64,000 bases of DNA from Enterobacter ludwigii (GCA_900068845.1 CEFQ01000010.1:899441-963440), one strand, 5' to 3'. Counted from the first letter of the stretch, positions 16,222 through 25,726 are shown. Numbers and translations are program-made. Notes: generated from the sequence alone by a model not told the origin.

Positions 16222-19200
16222 ATGATCCCACAGATTTCTCAGGCTCCGGGCCTCGTTCAACTGGTGCTGACATTCCTGCAGTCCTTAAAAGAGCAAGGCT
16301 TCACCGGTGATACCGCCACCAGCTATGCCGATCGTCTCTCGCTTTCTACCGACAACAGCATTTATCAGCTGCTGCCTGATGCGGCGTTGTTCCCGCGCTC
16401 CACGGCGGATGTGGCGTTAATTGCACGCCTTGCGGGGGAAACTCGCTTTACCAGCCTGGTGTTTACGCCGCGCGGTGGCGGTACGGGCACCAACGGTCAG
16501 TCGTTGAACCAGGGCATCGTGGTGGATATGTCGCGCTACATGAACCGCATCCTGGAAATCAACACCGAGCAAGGTTGGGTGCGTGTTGAGGCGGGCGTGG
16601 TAAAGGATCAACTCAATGCATGGCTGAAGCCGTATGGCTTCTTCTTCTCGCCGGAGCTCTCCACCAGCAATCGCGCCACGTTAGGCGGCATGATCAACAC
16701 CGATGCATCGGGACAAGGTTCGCTGGTATATGGGAAAACCTCCGATCATGTGGAAGGTCTGCGGGCGGTGCTGCTGGGCGGCGATATTCTCGATACGCGT
16801 GCTATGCCGACCGCGCTGGCGGAACAGCTGGCGAATACGCCAACGGCGGAAGGCCGCATTTATCAGCAGGTGTTAAGCCGCTGTCGTGAACAGCGCGATC
16901 TGATTTTAGAAAAATTCCCCAAGCTCAATCGCTTTCTAACCGGTTACGACCTGCGTCATGTGTTCAGTGACGATATGCAGACGTTTGATCTGACGCGTCT
17001 GCTGTGCGGTGCAGAAGGTACGTTAGCGTTTATCACCGAAGCGCGGCTGGATATCACGCCGATCCCGAAAGTACGCCGTCTGGTGAACATCAAATACGAT
17101 TCTTTCGACTCGGCACTGCGCAACGCGCCTTTTATGGTGGAAGCCAAAGCGCTGTCCGTGGAAACCGTCGATTCGAAAGTGCTTAATCTGGCGCGCGAAG
17201 ATATTGTCTGGCATTCGGTGAATGAATTGATAACCGATGTGCCAGACAAGGAGATGCTTGGCCTCAATATCGTGGAGTTTGCCGGTGATGATGGTGAATT
17301 GATTGAGCAGCAGATCGGTACGCTGTGCCAGCGCTTAGATGAACTGATGGTGCAGCAGTTAGGCGGCGTTATCGGCTATCAACTGTGTAACGATTTGGGC
17401 GGCATTGAGCGTATCTATAACATGCGCAAAAAAGCGGTTGGCCTGCTGGGTAATGCCAAAGGGCGCGCCAAGCCCATCCCCTTTGTTGAAGATACCGCGG
17501 TGCCGCCAGAGCAGCTGGCTGATTATATTGTCGATTTCCGCGCGTTGCTCGACAGCCACGGCCTGAGCTACGGCATGTTTGGTCACGTTGACGCCGGCGT
17601 GCTGCATGTGCGTCCGGCGCTGGATATGTGCGATCCGCAGCAGGAACTGCTGATGAAGCAGATCTCCGATGAAGTAGTGGCGCTGACCGCGCGCTACGGT
17701 GGTTTATTGTGGGGCGAGCACGGCAAAGGTTTCCGCGCGCAATACAGCCCTGAATTCTTTGGCGAAACGCTGTTCAATGAGCTGCGCCGCATCAAAGCAG
17801 CGTTCGATCCCGCCAACCGTATGAACCCCGGCAAAATCTGTACGCCGCTCGGCAGCGACGAGCCGATGATGCAGGTTGATGCGGTAAAACGCGGCACTTA
17901 CGATCGGCAGATTCCCGTCACCGTGCGTAATGAATGGCGCGGCGCAATGGAGTGTAACGGCAACGGTTTGTGCTTTAACTTCGATGCGCGCAGCCCGATG
18001 TGCCCGTCCATGAAAATTACCCGCAACCGCATCCATTCCCCGAAAGGGCGCGCGACGTTGACGCGTGAATGGTTGCGCTTGCTCTCTGAGCAGGGCGTGG
18101 ATCCGACGCAGCTGGAGCAGGCGTTGCCAAAACAGGGCGCCAGCTTGCGTACGTTGATTCAGCGCACGCGTAATACCTGGCACGCGAATCAGGGCGAATA
18201 TGATTTCTCGCACGAAGTGAAAGAGGCGATGTCGGGCTGTCTGGCGTGTAAAGCCTGCTCGACGCAATGTCCGATCAAAATCGATGTGCCGAACTTCCGC
18301 TCACGATTTTTACAGCTTTATCACACCCGCTATCTGCGTCCGATGAGCGATCATCTGGTGGCTTCCGTGGAGAGTTATGCACCACTGATGGCCAAAGCGC
18401 CGAAGATGTTTAACTTCTTCCTCAAACAGCCGTGGGTACGTGAACTGAGTAAAACGCACATCGGTATGGTGGATTTGCCGCTGCTGTCGTCGCCGAGTCT
18501 TAAGCAGCAATTAAGCGGTCACCCGGCGATGAACCTGACGCTGGAACAGTTAGAAGCGCTCGATTCTACGCAGCGTGAAAACTGCGTGCTGGTGGTGCAG
18601 GATCCTTTTACCAGCTATTACGAAGCGCAGCTGGTGACCGATTTCATCAAGCTGATTGAAAAGCTCGGTTATCGCCCGGTACTGTTGCCGTTCTCACCGA
18701 ATGGCAAGGCGCAACATGTGAAAGGCTTCCTGCAGCGCTTTGCGCGTACCGCCAGCAAAACCGCCGATTTACTCAACCGCGTGGCGAAATTGGGTATGCC
18801 GATGGTCGGCGTCGATCCGGCGACCGTGCTCTGTTATCGCGATGAATATCTTCAGGTGTTGGGCGAGCAGCGTGGAGAGTTCAACGTGCAGTTGGTGCAT
18901 GAGTGGCTGCAAAGCGCATTGGCGGAACGCGCGGAGCAAACTGCCAGCGGCGAAGCCTGGTATTTGTTTGCGCACTGCACCGAAGTGACCGCGCTACCGT
19001 CCACGCCGACTCAGTGGCAAAACATCTTTGCACGCTTTGGCGCCAAGCTGGAAAACGTCAATGTGGGCTGTTGCGGCATGGCGGGGACTTATGGCCATGA
19101 AAGCGTAAACCTGGAGAATTCGCTGGGGATTTATGAGCTTTCCTGGCATCCGCAGCTGCAAAAGCTGCCGCGTCAACGCTGCCTGGCGACCGGTTTTTCC

Positions 19201-19275
19201 TGTCGCAGCCAGGTGAAACGCGCAGAAGGCAATGGCATGCGTCATCCACTGCAAGCCTTGCTGGAAATGATGTAA
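16222..19275 (+). CDS. ydiJ: FAD/Fe-S oxidoreductase YdiJ (D-2-hydroxy acid dehydrogenase family)
   Basis: A 1017-aa fusion of an FAD-linked oxidase and an Fe-S domain, close to the 1018 of E. coli YdiJ. The N-terminal PCMH FAD-binding domain (about 50-280) includes FTPRGGGTGTNGQSLN and ELSTSNRATLGGMINTDASG; the FAD oxidase C-domain spans about 290-550, ending in FDPANRMNPGK. A 4Fe-4S motif CLACKACSTQCP (Cys673, 676, 679, 683) and a late CCG-type motif NVGCCGMAGTYGHE follow. Family members oxidise D-2-hydroxy acids such as D-2-hydroxyglutarate or D-lactate; the substrate here is inferred. menI (ydiI), which accompanies it in E. coli, is not present. Confidence 0.93.
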   Translation: MIPQISQAPGLVQLVLTFLQSLKEQGFTGDTATSYADRLSLSTDNSIYQLLPDAALFPRSTADVALIARLAGETRFTSLVFTPRGGGTGTNGQSLNQGIVVDMSRYMNRILEINTEQGWVRVEAGVVKDQLNAWLKPYGFFFSPELSTSNRATLGGMINTDASGQGSLVYGKTSDHVEGLRAVLLGGDILDTRAMPTALAEQLANTPTAEGRIYQQVLSRCREQRDLILEKFPKLNRFLTGYDLRHVFSDDMQTFDLTRLLCGAEGTLAFITEARLDITPIPKVRRLVNIKYDSFDSALRNAPFMVEAKALSVETVDSKVLNLAREDIVWHSVNELITDVPDKEMLGLNIVEFAGDDGELIEQQIGTLCQRLDELMVQQLGGVIGYQLCNDLGGIERIYNMRKKAVGLLGNAKGRAKPIPFVEDTAVPPEQLADYIVDFRALLDSHGLSYGMFGHVDAGVLHVRPALDMCDPQQELLMKQISDEVVALTARYGGLLWGEHGKGFRAQYSPEFFGETLFNELRRIKAAFDPANRMNPGKICTPLGSDEPMMQVDAVKRGTYDRQIPVTVRNEWRGAMECNGNGLCFNFDARSPMCPSMKITRNRIHSPKGRATLTREWLRLLSEQGVDPTQLEQALPKQGASLRTLIQRTRNTWHANQGEYDFSHEVKEAMSGCLACKACSTQCPIKIDVPNFRSRFLQLYHTRYLRPMSDHLVASVESYAPLMAKAPKMFNFFLKQPWVRELSKTHIGMVDLPLLSSPSLKQQLSGHPAMNLTLEQLEALDSTQRENCVLVVQDPFTSYYEAQLVTDFIKLIEKLGYRPVLLPFSPNGKAQHVKGFLQRFARTASKTADLLNRVAKLGMPMVGVDPATVLCYRDEYLQVLGEQRGEFNVQLVHEWLQSALAERAEQTASGEAWYLFAHCTEVTALPSTPTQWQNIFARFGAKLENVNVGCCGMAGTYGHESVNLENSLGIYELSWHPQLQKLPRQRCLATGFSCRSQVKRAEGNGMRHPLQALLEMM

Positions 19276-19305
19276 ACAAATTGTAGGAGACGTCACAAAG
19301 CTGGA

Positions 19306-19710
19306 TTAGAATATCCAGCCTGCATGGCGGACGAAGTCGCTCTGCAGGCGGGTGGCTTGATCCCATTCGCCGCTGAGCGCCAGTTGATGACACAAGCGTG
19401 TTAACGACAGGCGCGCCAGTTGGTAGGCTTGAATACGAAACAAACGATCACGGTCGGCGTTGCCCATCTCCTGCACTAAGCGGTGATGGAGCTTACCCAT
19501 GGCATGTAAAAAGCTGTGATCGTCGCCATTCAATTCGCAGATTTCTGCCATATCGAGACAGGTGTCGTTAAAGCGACGCAGTTGTTCGAGGGTGCAATCG
19601 GTGCGATTGAGCTTTGCCTGAGCCATGTAGAAGTCAACGGTGATGTCGCGTACCGAAAACTTATATTCGTCGATTTTATGTTGTAACCAGGCTGAGACGG
19701 TAAGCGTCAT
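19306..19710 (-). CDS. Unrecognised 134-residue protein under a Fur box
   Basis: I do not recognise this family. The 134-aa protein has no signal peptide or membrane segment and is predicted mostly helical (LEQLRRFNDTCLDMAEICEL, DRLFRIQAYQLARLSLTRLC). It contains four cysteines, and the C-terminal half is rich in Arg, Leu and His. The start is supported by AGGTGG 5 nt upstream. It has its own promoter, overlapped by a perfect Fur palindrome, and lies between ydiJ and the suf operon, so it should be made during iron starvation. A cytoplasmic role in iron or Fe-S homeostasis is a guess from context alone. Codon use looks like that of its neighbours. Confidence 0.85.
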   Translation of the reverse strand: MTLTVSAWLQHKIDEYKFSVRDITVDFYMAQAKLNRTDCTLEQLRRFNDTCLDMAEICELNGDDHSFLHAMGKLHHRLVQEMGNADRDRLFRIQAYQLARLSLTRLCHQLALSGEWDQATRLQSDFVRHAGWIF

Positions 19711-19730
19711 ATCGCCACCTAAATTGGTTA

Positions 19731-19770
19731 ATGATAATCATTATCATATTCAACCGCGTCAGGAATGCAA
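19731..19770 (-). promoter_or_regulatory. Fur-controlled promoter of the 134-residue gene
   Basis: ATGATAATCATTATCAT (19731-19747) is a perfect palindrome and matches the core of the Fur consensus GATAATGATAATCATTATC. On the minus strand a -35 TTGCAT (19765-19770), 16-bp spacer and -10 TATGAT (19743-19748) are present, so Fur bound here would block RNA polymerase. The start codon is 20 nt downstream of the box. Confidence 0.9.
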
Positions 19771-20099
19771 TTCCCGCTGTGAAATTTTATTGATTTCCTC
19801 TGCCTGTTACTAAAATCGGCAATAACAATTTCTTTACATGGTGGAAAGGCGTAACCTATCAATAGTGATTGAAACGTAAAATTGGTTTAAGAAAATTTTC
19901 GGCAATTTAATAGGTTACGAGAGGGAGGTGCGCACGGGAATGCCTTCCTCAATCTGCTTTTAAGCGACTATGCTTAATAAAGCAGCAGCAAAAAACAGCA
20001 CGAGATGATTATCCCTGCAAAACAAGAGGTTGAAGTGATATCTGATATCACTACCATAGGGGGATAGCCTGAAAAGGCCCAGACATACGAGGTAGCACA
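19748..20099 (+). promoter_or_regulatory. sufA upstream region with two inverted repeats
   Basis: About 350 nt before sufA. A separated inverted repeat CGTAACCTAT (19850-19859) / ATAGGTTACG (19910-19919) has 60 bp between equivalent positions. A perfect 19-bp palindrome, AGTGATATC-T-GATATCACT, lies at 20034-20052, about 50 nt before the start codon. TATGCT at about 19969 may be the -10. E. coli suf is controlled by IscR, OxyR, IHF and Fur; I cannot assign these repeats to any one of them. Confidence 0.55.
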
Positions 20100-20474
20100 A
20101 TGTCATCAGTAAATGCCGACTCTTTTTCACCCGAAGATTTCGTCTGGAAAGGGCTCACGCTGACCGAATCGGCAGCAAAACAGATTCTTAACCTGGTAGA
20201 TCAAGACCCTGAAGTCAAGGGATTGAAACTGGGTGTGAAAACGTCCGGCTGTGCCGGTTTTGGGTACGTTATGGATCTGGTAAAAGATCCGGCCGATGAC
20301 GACCTGCAGTTTGAGCAATTCGGCGCAAAACTCTTTGTGCCACTTCAGGCGATGCCGTTTGTTGACGGTACCGAGCTGGATTATGTCCGCGAAGGTCTTA
20401 ACCAGATTTTTAAATTCAACAACCCTAAAGCTCAACACGCCTGCGGGTGCGGTGAAAGCTTTGGCGTCGAGTAA
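20100..20474 (+). CDS. sufA: Fe-S cluster A-type carrier SufA
   Basis: A-type scaffold/carrier that passes Fe-S clusters from SufBCD to target apoproteins. Length is 124 aa. The three conserved cluster ligands are Cys51 (TSGCAGFGY), Cys115 and Cys117 (HACGCGESF). The RBS is ACGAGGT before ATG. It is first gene of sufABCDSE, with a 7-nt gap to sufB. Confidence 0.97.
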   Translation: MSSVNADSFSPEDFVWKGLTLTESAAKQILNLVDQDPEVKGLKLGVKTSGCAGFGYVMDLVKDPADDDLQFEQFGAKLFVPLQAMPFVDGTELDYVREGLNQIFKFNNPKAQHACGCGESFGVE

Positions 20475-20481
20475 GTGAAAT

Positions 20482-21975
20482 ATGTCACGACACAGCGAAG
20501 CATCTGACGATGTACAAATGTGGGAAGGTAAGCTCAATTATAAAGAGGGCTTCTTTACCCAGTTACAAACCGACGAATTTGCCCACGGCATCAATGAAGA
20601 TGTGGTGCGTGCCATTTCGGCCAAACGTAACGAACCTGAATGGATGCTTGAATTCCGTCTTAAGGCGTTCCGCGCCTGGGAACAAATGGAAGAGCCGCAC
20701 TGGCTGAAAGCGCATTACGAAAAACTGGATTATCAGGATTACAGCTACTACTCCGCGCCGTCCTGCGGCAACTGCGATGACAGCTGTGCTTCTGAACCCG
20801 GCGCCACTCAAACGTCTGGCAGCGTTGCGTCGAGTGAATACCTGACGCAGGAAGTGGAAGAGGCGTTTAATCAGTTAGGCGTTCCGGTGCGTGAAGGTCG
20901 TGAAGTGGCGGTGGATGCGATTTTCGACTCCGTCTCCGTTTCAACCACCTATCGCGATAAGCTGGCGAAGCAGGGCATTATTTTCTGCTCATTCGGCGAA
21001 GCGATTCACGATCATCCAGAGCTGGTACAGAAGTATCTCGGTACTGTGGTGCCGCCAAACGATAACTTCTTTGCCGCGCTGAACTCCGCTGTGGCCTCTG
21101 ACGGCACCTTCGTTTACATCCCGAAAGGGGTACGTTGCCCGATGGAGCTGTCGACCTATTTCCGTATTAATGCGGCAAAAACCGGTCAGTTCGAGCGCAC
21201 CATTTTGATCGCCGATGAAGACAGCTACGTCAGCTACATCGAAGGTTGCTCTGCACCGGTGCGTGACACCTATCAGCTGCACGCCGCAGTGGTAGAAGTG
21301 ATCATTCACAAAAATGCGGAAGTGAAATATTCAACCGTACAGAACTGGTTCCCGGGCGGCGAAGGTGAGGGCGGTATCCTCAACTTCGTGACCAAACGTG
21401 CGCTGTGCGAAGGCGATCACAGCAAGATGTCCTGGACCCAGTCTGAGACCGGTTCGGCGATCACCTGGAAATATCCAAGCTGCATTCTGCGCGGTGACTA
21501 TTCGATTGGTGAATTCTATTCCGTCGCACTGACCGCAGGCCGCCAGCAGGCAGATACCGGTACCAAGATGATTCACATTGGTAAAAACACCAAGTCGACC
21601 ATCATTTCGAAAGGTATTTCTGCCGGTAAGAGCCAGAACACCTATCGCGGCCTGGTGAAAATCATGCCAACCGCCACCAACGCGCGTAACTTTACGCAGT
21701 GTGATTCGATGCTGATTGGTGCTGAGTGTGGCGCGCATACCTTCCCGTATGTGGAAACGCGCAACAACACCGCCCATCTGGAGCACGAAGCCACCACCTC
21801 GCGCATCGGTGAAGATCAGATGTTCTACTGCTTGCAGCGTGGCATCAGCGAAGAAGATGCGATCTCCATGATCGTTAATGGCTTCTGCAAAGACGTTTTC
21901 TCCGAGCTACCATTGGAATTTGCCGTGGAAGCGCAAAAATTGTTAGCGATCAGCCTTGAGCACAGTGTGGGCTGA
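20482..21975 (+). CDS. sufB: Fe-S cluster scaffold complex subunit SufB
   Basis: Core scaffold subunit of the SufBC2D complex; accepts sulfur from SufE and builds a cluster. Length is 497 aa (E. coli 495). The N-terminal region carries cysteines in SAPSCGNCDDSC. The C-terminal parallel beta-helix includes CDSMLIGAECGAHTFPY, with Cys and His residues that meet SufD at the assembly interface. Forms an operon with sufA upstream and sufC 34 nt downstream. Confidence 0.97.
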   Translation: MSRHSEASDDVQMWEGKLNYKEGFFTQLQTDEFAHGINEDVVRAISAKRNEPEWMLEFRLKAFRAWEQMEEPHWLKAHYEKLDYQDYSYYSAPSCGNCDDSCASEPGATQTSGSVASSEYLTQEVEEAFNQLGVPVREGREVAVDAIFDSVSVSTTYRDKLAKQGIIFCSFGEAIHDHPELVQKYLGTVVPPNDNFFAALNSAVASDGTFVYIPKGVRCPMELSTYFRINAAKTGQFERTILIADEDSYVSYIEGCSAPVRDTYQLHAAVVEVIIHKNAEVKYSTVQNWFPGGEGEGGILNFVTKRALCEGDHSKMSWTQSETGSAITWKYPSCILRGDYSIGEFYSVALTAGRQQADTGTKMIHIGKNTKSTIISKGISAGKSQNTYRGLVKIMPTATNARNFTQCDSMLIGAECGAHTFPYVETRNNTAHLEHEATTSRIGEDQMFYCLQRGISEEDAISMIVNGFCKDVFSELPLEFAVEAQKLLAISLEHSVG

Positions 21976-22009
21976 TGCCCGTTGCCGGAAGCAATGTGAA
22001 GGAAAGAGT

Positions 22010-22756
22010 ATGTTAAGCATTAAAGATTTGCAGGTTAGCGTTGAAGACAAAGAGATTTTGCGCGGTCTGAACCTTGAAGTAAAACCGGGCGAAGTCCACG
22101 CGATTATGGGACCAAACGGTTCAGGTAAAAGTACCCTGTCTGCAACGCTGGCTGGTCGTGAAGATTACGAAGTCACTGGCGGTTCGGTTACCTTTAAAGG
22201 CAAAGATCTGCTGGAACTTGAGCCAGAAGAGCGTGCCGGCGAAGGCATCTTCATGGCGTTCCAATATCCGGTAGAAATCCCGGGCGTCAGCAACCAGTTC
22301 TTCCTGCAGACTTCAGTCAACGCGGTACGTAAATACCGTGAGCAGGAGCCACTAGATCGTTTCGATTTCCAGGATTTTATCGAAGATAAAATCCAGCTGC
22401 TGAAAATGCCGGAAGATTTGCTGACCCGTTCAGTGAACGTCGGCTTCTCCGGCGGTGAGAAGAAGCGTAACGACATCCTGCAGATGGCGGCGCTGGAACC
22501 TGAGCTGTGCATCCTTGATGAAACCGACTCCGGTCTGGATATTGATGCGTTGAAAATCGTGGCAGAAGGCGTCAACAGCCTGCGCGACGGTAAGCGCTCT
22601 TTCATCATCGTCACGCATTACCAGCGTATTCTGGATTACATCAAACCGGATCACGTGCACGTGCTGTATCAGGGCAAGATCGTTAAATCTGGCGATTTCT
22701 CACTGGTGAAACAGTTGGAGGAGCAAGGCTATGGCTGGCTTACCGACCAAGAGTGA
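22010..22756 (+). CDS. sufC: Fe-S cluster assembly ATPase SufC
   Basis: Soluble ABC-type ATPase of SufBC2D, which rearranges the SufB-SufD core. The ATG at 22010, preceded by AAGGAAAGAGT, gives 248 aa as in E. coli; an upstream in-frame start inside sufB would add 18 unrelated residues. Walker A GPNGSGKST, signature FSGGEKKRNDI and Walker B CILDETDSGLD are present. It overlaps sufD by 26 nt, indicating coupled translation. Confidence 0.97.
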   Translation: MLSIKDLQVSVEDKEILRGLNLEVKPGEVHAIMGPNGSGKSTLSATLAGREDYEVTGGSVTFKGKDLLELEPEERAGEGIFMAFQYPVEIPGVSNQFFLQTSVNAVRKYREQEPLDRFDFQDFIEDKIQLLKMPEDLLTRSVNVGFSGGEKKRNDILQMAALEPELCILDETDSGLDIDALKIVAEGVNSLRDGKRSFIIVTHYQRILDYIKPDHVHVLYQGKIVKSGDFSLVKQLEEQGYGWLTDQE

Positions 22757-24008
22757 TAACGCCCTGCAGCAGTGGCATCACCTGTTTGAATCGCGCGGCG
22801 ACGTGCGCTCTTTACAGGCGCAGCAGCACTGGCAGCAACTGATGCGTGTCGGCTTGCCGACGCGTAAGCACGAGAACTGGAAATATACGCCGCTTGATGG
22901 CCTGCTGGCGCAGCAGTTTGTCCTGCCGCAGCCGCAAGAAATCAGCGCTGAGCAAGTTGATGCGCTGGCGTTGCCAATTGATGCCGTGCGTCTGGTGTTT
23001 GTTGATGGACGTTTTCAGGCCGAATTAAGCAGCCGCGATACTGGCCTGTTTGAGATTCAGCACGCGCAAGCCTCTGAGCGTCGTCCGCTGCCGGCACCGA
23101 TTCAGCCGGAAGTGTTCCTGCATCTGACTGAAAGCCAGGCGGAAGAAGCCAGCACCATTCGTCTGGCGCGTGGCAAATCGGCGGCGAAACCGCTTTATTT
23201 GCTGCACATCACCAGCGGCCAGGATGCGGGCACCAATACCGTGCACCATCGCCACCATCTGCAGCTGGAAGCCAGCGCAGAAGCGGAAGTGATTGAGCAC
23301 TATGTGACGCTGAATGATATGGCGCACTTCACCGGCGCACGTTTCACTTTTGACGTCGCGGATAATGCCAAACTGCAGCACATCAAACTGTCATTTGAGA
23401 GTGAGAAGGCTTACCACTTCGCGCACAATGATGTGGTGATGGGACGTGACGCGAATGTAAGCACCACCAGCTTCCTGCTGGGTGCAGGCTTATCGCGCCA
23501 CAACACCAGTGCACAGCTTAACGGCGAAAATACCAATCTGGCGATCAACAGCTTGTCGCTGCCAGTGAATCAGGAAGTGTGCGATACCCGCAGCTATCTG
23601 GAGCACAATAAAGGCCACTGCATTAGCCGTCAGATGCACAAAGTCATCGCGCGCGATAAAGGCCGTGCGGTGTTCAACGGCATGATTAAAGTGGCACAGC
23701 ATGCGCTGAAAACCGATGGACAGATGACCAACAACAACTTGTTGCTGGGCCGCCTGGCAGAAGTGGACACCAAGCCGCAGCTGGAAATCTATGCTGATGA
23801 CGTGAAGTGCAGTCACGGTGCGACCATTGGTCGAATTGATGAAGAGCAGATGTTCTATCTGCGCTCGCGCGGCATTGATGAGACTGCCGCACAGCGTATG
23901 ATCATCCATGCATTTGCCGCTGAACTCACCGAAACGCTGGAGAATCCGGTACTGCGTCAGGTGGTGCTGCAGCGCATTGCCGCGCGTATTCCGGGAGTTG
24001 AGTCATGA
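22731..24008 (+). CDS. sufD: Fe-S cluster assembly subunit SufD
   Basis: SufB paralogue and second subunit of the scaffold core, needed for iron acquisition. Length is 425 aa (E. coli 423). The C-terminal half matches SufB in beta-helix pattern: DVKCSHGATIGRIDEEQMFYL contains the conserved histidine. It starts within sufC, with AGGAG in the sufC coding sequence as RBS, and its stop overlaps the sufS start (ATGA). Confidence 0.97.
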   Translation: MAGLPTKSDNALQQWHHLFESRGDVRSLQAQQHWQQLMRVGLPTRKHENWKYTPLDGLLAQQFVLPQPQEISAEQVDALALPIDAVRLVFVDGRFQAELSSRDTGLFEIQHAQASERRPLPAPIQPEVFLHLTESQAEEASTIRLARGKSAAKPLYLLHITSGQDAGTNTVHHRHHLQLEASAEAEVIEHYVTLNDMAHFTGARFTFDVADNAKLQHIKLSFESEKAYHFAHNDVVMGRDANVSTTSFLLGAGLSRHNTSAQLNGENTNLAINSLSLPVNQEVCDTRSYLEHNKGHCISRQMHKVIARDKGRAVFNGMIKVAQHALKTDGQMTNNNLLLGRLAEVDTKPQLEIYADDVKCSHGATIGRIDEEQMFYLRSRGIDETAAQRMIIHAFAAELTETLENPVLRQVVLQRIAARIPGVES

Positions 24009-25228
24009 GTTTCGATCTCGAACGCATCAGAGCGGAATTTCCGATTCTGAAACGTGAGGTCAACGGACATCCGCTGGCCTACCTTGATAGCGCGGCCAGC
24101 GCACAGCGCCCGCTCGCAGTCATCAATGCGGAAAGTTATTTCTACCAGCACGGCTATGCGGCCGTGCACCGCGGTATCCATTCGTTGAGCGCCCAGGCGA
24201 CCACCGACATGGAGAACGTGCGTCATCAGGCAGCGCGTTTTCTCAATGCTGCATCGCCCGAAGAGATCATCTTCGTAAAAGGCACCACGGAAGCCATCAA
24301 TCTGGTGGCGAACAGTTGGGGCGGCAGTCAGCTGCAGCCGGGCGATAACATCATCATCACTGAGATGGAGCATCACGCTAATATCGTGCCATGGCAGATG
24401 GTGGCGCAGCGTACTGGCGCAGAGATTCGCGTACTGCCGCTGAATGCGCAGGGTGAACTGGCGCTGGAGCAGTTGAGCGGCTTGATCGACAGTCGTACGC
24501 GTTTGCTGGCAGTGACCCACGTTTCTAACGTGCTCGGCACCGTTAACCCGGTGAAAGCGATCGTTGCGCAAGCGAAAGCCGCTGGTGTGATTACGCTGGT
24601 GGATGGTGCGCAGGCGGTGATGCATCACGCGGTGGATGTGCAGGATATCGATTGCGATTTCTACGCGTTCTCCGGCCATAAAATCTATGGCCCGACCGGC
24701 ATTGGTGTGCTTTACGCGCGTAAAGCGCTGCAGGAGATCATGCCGCCGTGGGAAGGTGGTGGTTCAATGATTTCTGAGGTAGTGCTGCCCACTGGCACCA
24801 CCTGGAACACTGCGCCTTGGCGTTTTGAATCGGGTACGCCGAATACTGGTGGCATCATTGGTTTGGGTGCGGCGTTAACGTGGATTACTGAGCTGGGCCT
24901 GGATGTGATTCATCAGCGCGAATCGATGCTGATGCGTTATGCGCTGGATAAACTGGCTTCGGTGCCGGATCTGGTGATTTACGGTCCAGACAGTCGCAGC
25001 GGTGTGGTGGCCTTTAACCTTGGCAAGCATCACGCGTTTGATGTCGGCAGTTTCCTTGATCAATACGGTATTGCGATCCGCACTGGCCATCACTGCGCGA
25101 TGCCGCTGATGCGTCATTATGCGGTGCCGGCAATGTGTCGAGCCTCCTTCGCGCTGTATAACACCGAAGAAGAAGCCGATCGCCTGGCCGCAGGTTTGAC
25201 CCGTATTCATCGTCTGCTGGGCGGTTGA
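24005..25228 (+). CDS. sufS: Cysteine desulfurase SufS
   Basis: PLP enzyme that takes sulfur from cysteine and hands it to SufE as a persulfide. Length is 407 aa (E. coli 406). The PLP-binding lysine is Lys226 (SGHKIYGPTG) and the catalytic cysteine is Cys364 (RTGHHCAMPLM), both at E. coli positions. It overlaps sufD by 4 nt; sufE follows after 20 nt. Confidence 0.98.
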   Translation: MSFDLERIRAEFPILKREVNGHPLAYLDSAASAQRPLAVINAESYFYQHGYAAVHRGIHSLSAQATTDMENVRHQAARFLNAASPEEIIFVKGTTEAINLVANSWGGSQLQPGDNIIITEMEHHANIVPWQMVAQRTGAEIRVLPLNAQGELALEQLSGLIDSRTRLLAVTHVSNVLGTVNPVKAIVAQAKAAGVITLVDGAQAVMHHAVDVQDIDCDFYAFSGHKIYGPTGIGVLYARKALQEIMPPWEGGGSMISEVVLPTGTTWNTAPWRFESGTPNTGGIIGLGAALTWITELGLDVIHQRESMLMRYALDKLASVPDLVIYGPDSRSGVVAFNLGKHHAFDVGSFLDQYGIAIRTGHHCAMPLMRHYAVPAMCRASFALYNTEEEADRLAAGLTRIHRLLGG

Positions 25229-25248
25229 GCAGATTTCAGGAGTGATTC

Positions 25249-25665
25249 ATGGCGAATTTGCCAGATAAAGAGAGACTGGTACGTAACTTTAACCGTTGCG
25301 CTAACTGGGAAGAGAAGTACCTCTACATCATTGAACTCGGTGGGAAATTACCAGAATCCTCCGAAAGCTTGCAGCAGCCAGAACACGTGATTTCAGGTTG
25401 TCAAAGCCAGGTGTGGATCCGCATGACCCCGCAGGCTGATGGCACCATCGCCTTAGAAGGTGACAGTGATGCCGCCATCGTTAAGGGATTGATTGCAGTG
25501 GTATTTAGCCTGTATCAAGGGCTTAAGGCGCCAGAGATTCTCGATCTCGATGTGCGTCATTGGTTCGGCGAATTGGCGCTGACCTCACATCTCACTCCCT
25601 CGCGTTCGCAGGGGCTTGAAGCGATGATCCGCGCGATCCGGCATAACGCTCAGACCCTCAGCTAA
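25249..25665 (+). CDS. sufE: Sulfur-transfer protein SufE
   Basis: Accepts persulfide sulfur from SufS, stimulates its activity and delivers sulfur to SufB. The 138-aa length and acceptor Cys51 (VISGCQSQVW) match E. coli. The RBS AGGAGTG precedes the ATG. It is last gene of the suf operon, followed by a terminator-like hairpin. Confidence 0.97.
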   Translation: MANLPDKERLVRNFNRCANWEEKYLYIIELGGKLPESSESLQQPEHVISGCQSQVWIRMTPQADGTIALEGDSDAAIVKGLIAVVFSLYQGLKAPEILDLDVRHWFGELALTSHLTPSRSQGLEAMIRAIRHNAQTLS

Positions 25666-25677
25666 GTTACACTCCCC

Positions 25678-25701
25678 AGACCCCGGCTTGACCGGGGTCT
25701 G
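25678..25701 (+). terminator. Terminator-like hairpin after sufE
   Basis: Perfect 9-bp stem AGACCCCGG / CCGGGGTCT, extended by one C-G pair, with loop CTTGA. Only a weak T tract (GTTCTATCC) follows, so termination may be partial and ldtE may receive some read-through. Confidence 0.65.
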
Positions 25702-25726
25702 TTCTATCCGACAAAGAGAAAATTGC

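Noticed and set aside
17704..18267. A 187-codon open frame antisense to ydiJ (and many similar antisense frames in sel0, sufB, cfa, tyrS)
   Set aside because: Shadows of conserved sense genes; no RBS, domain or independent promoter visible.
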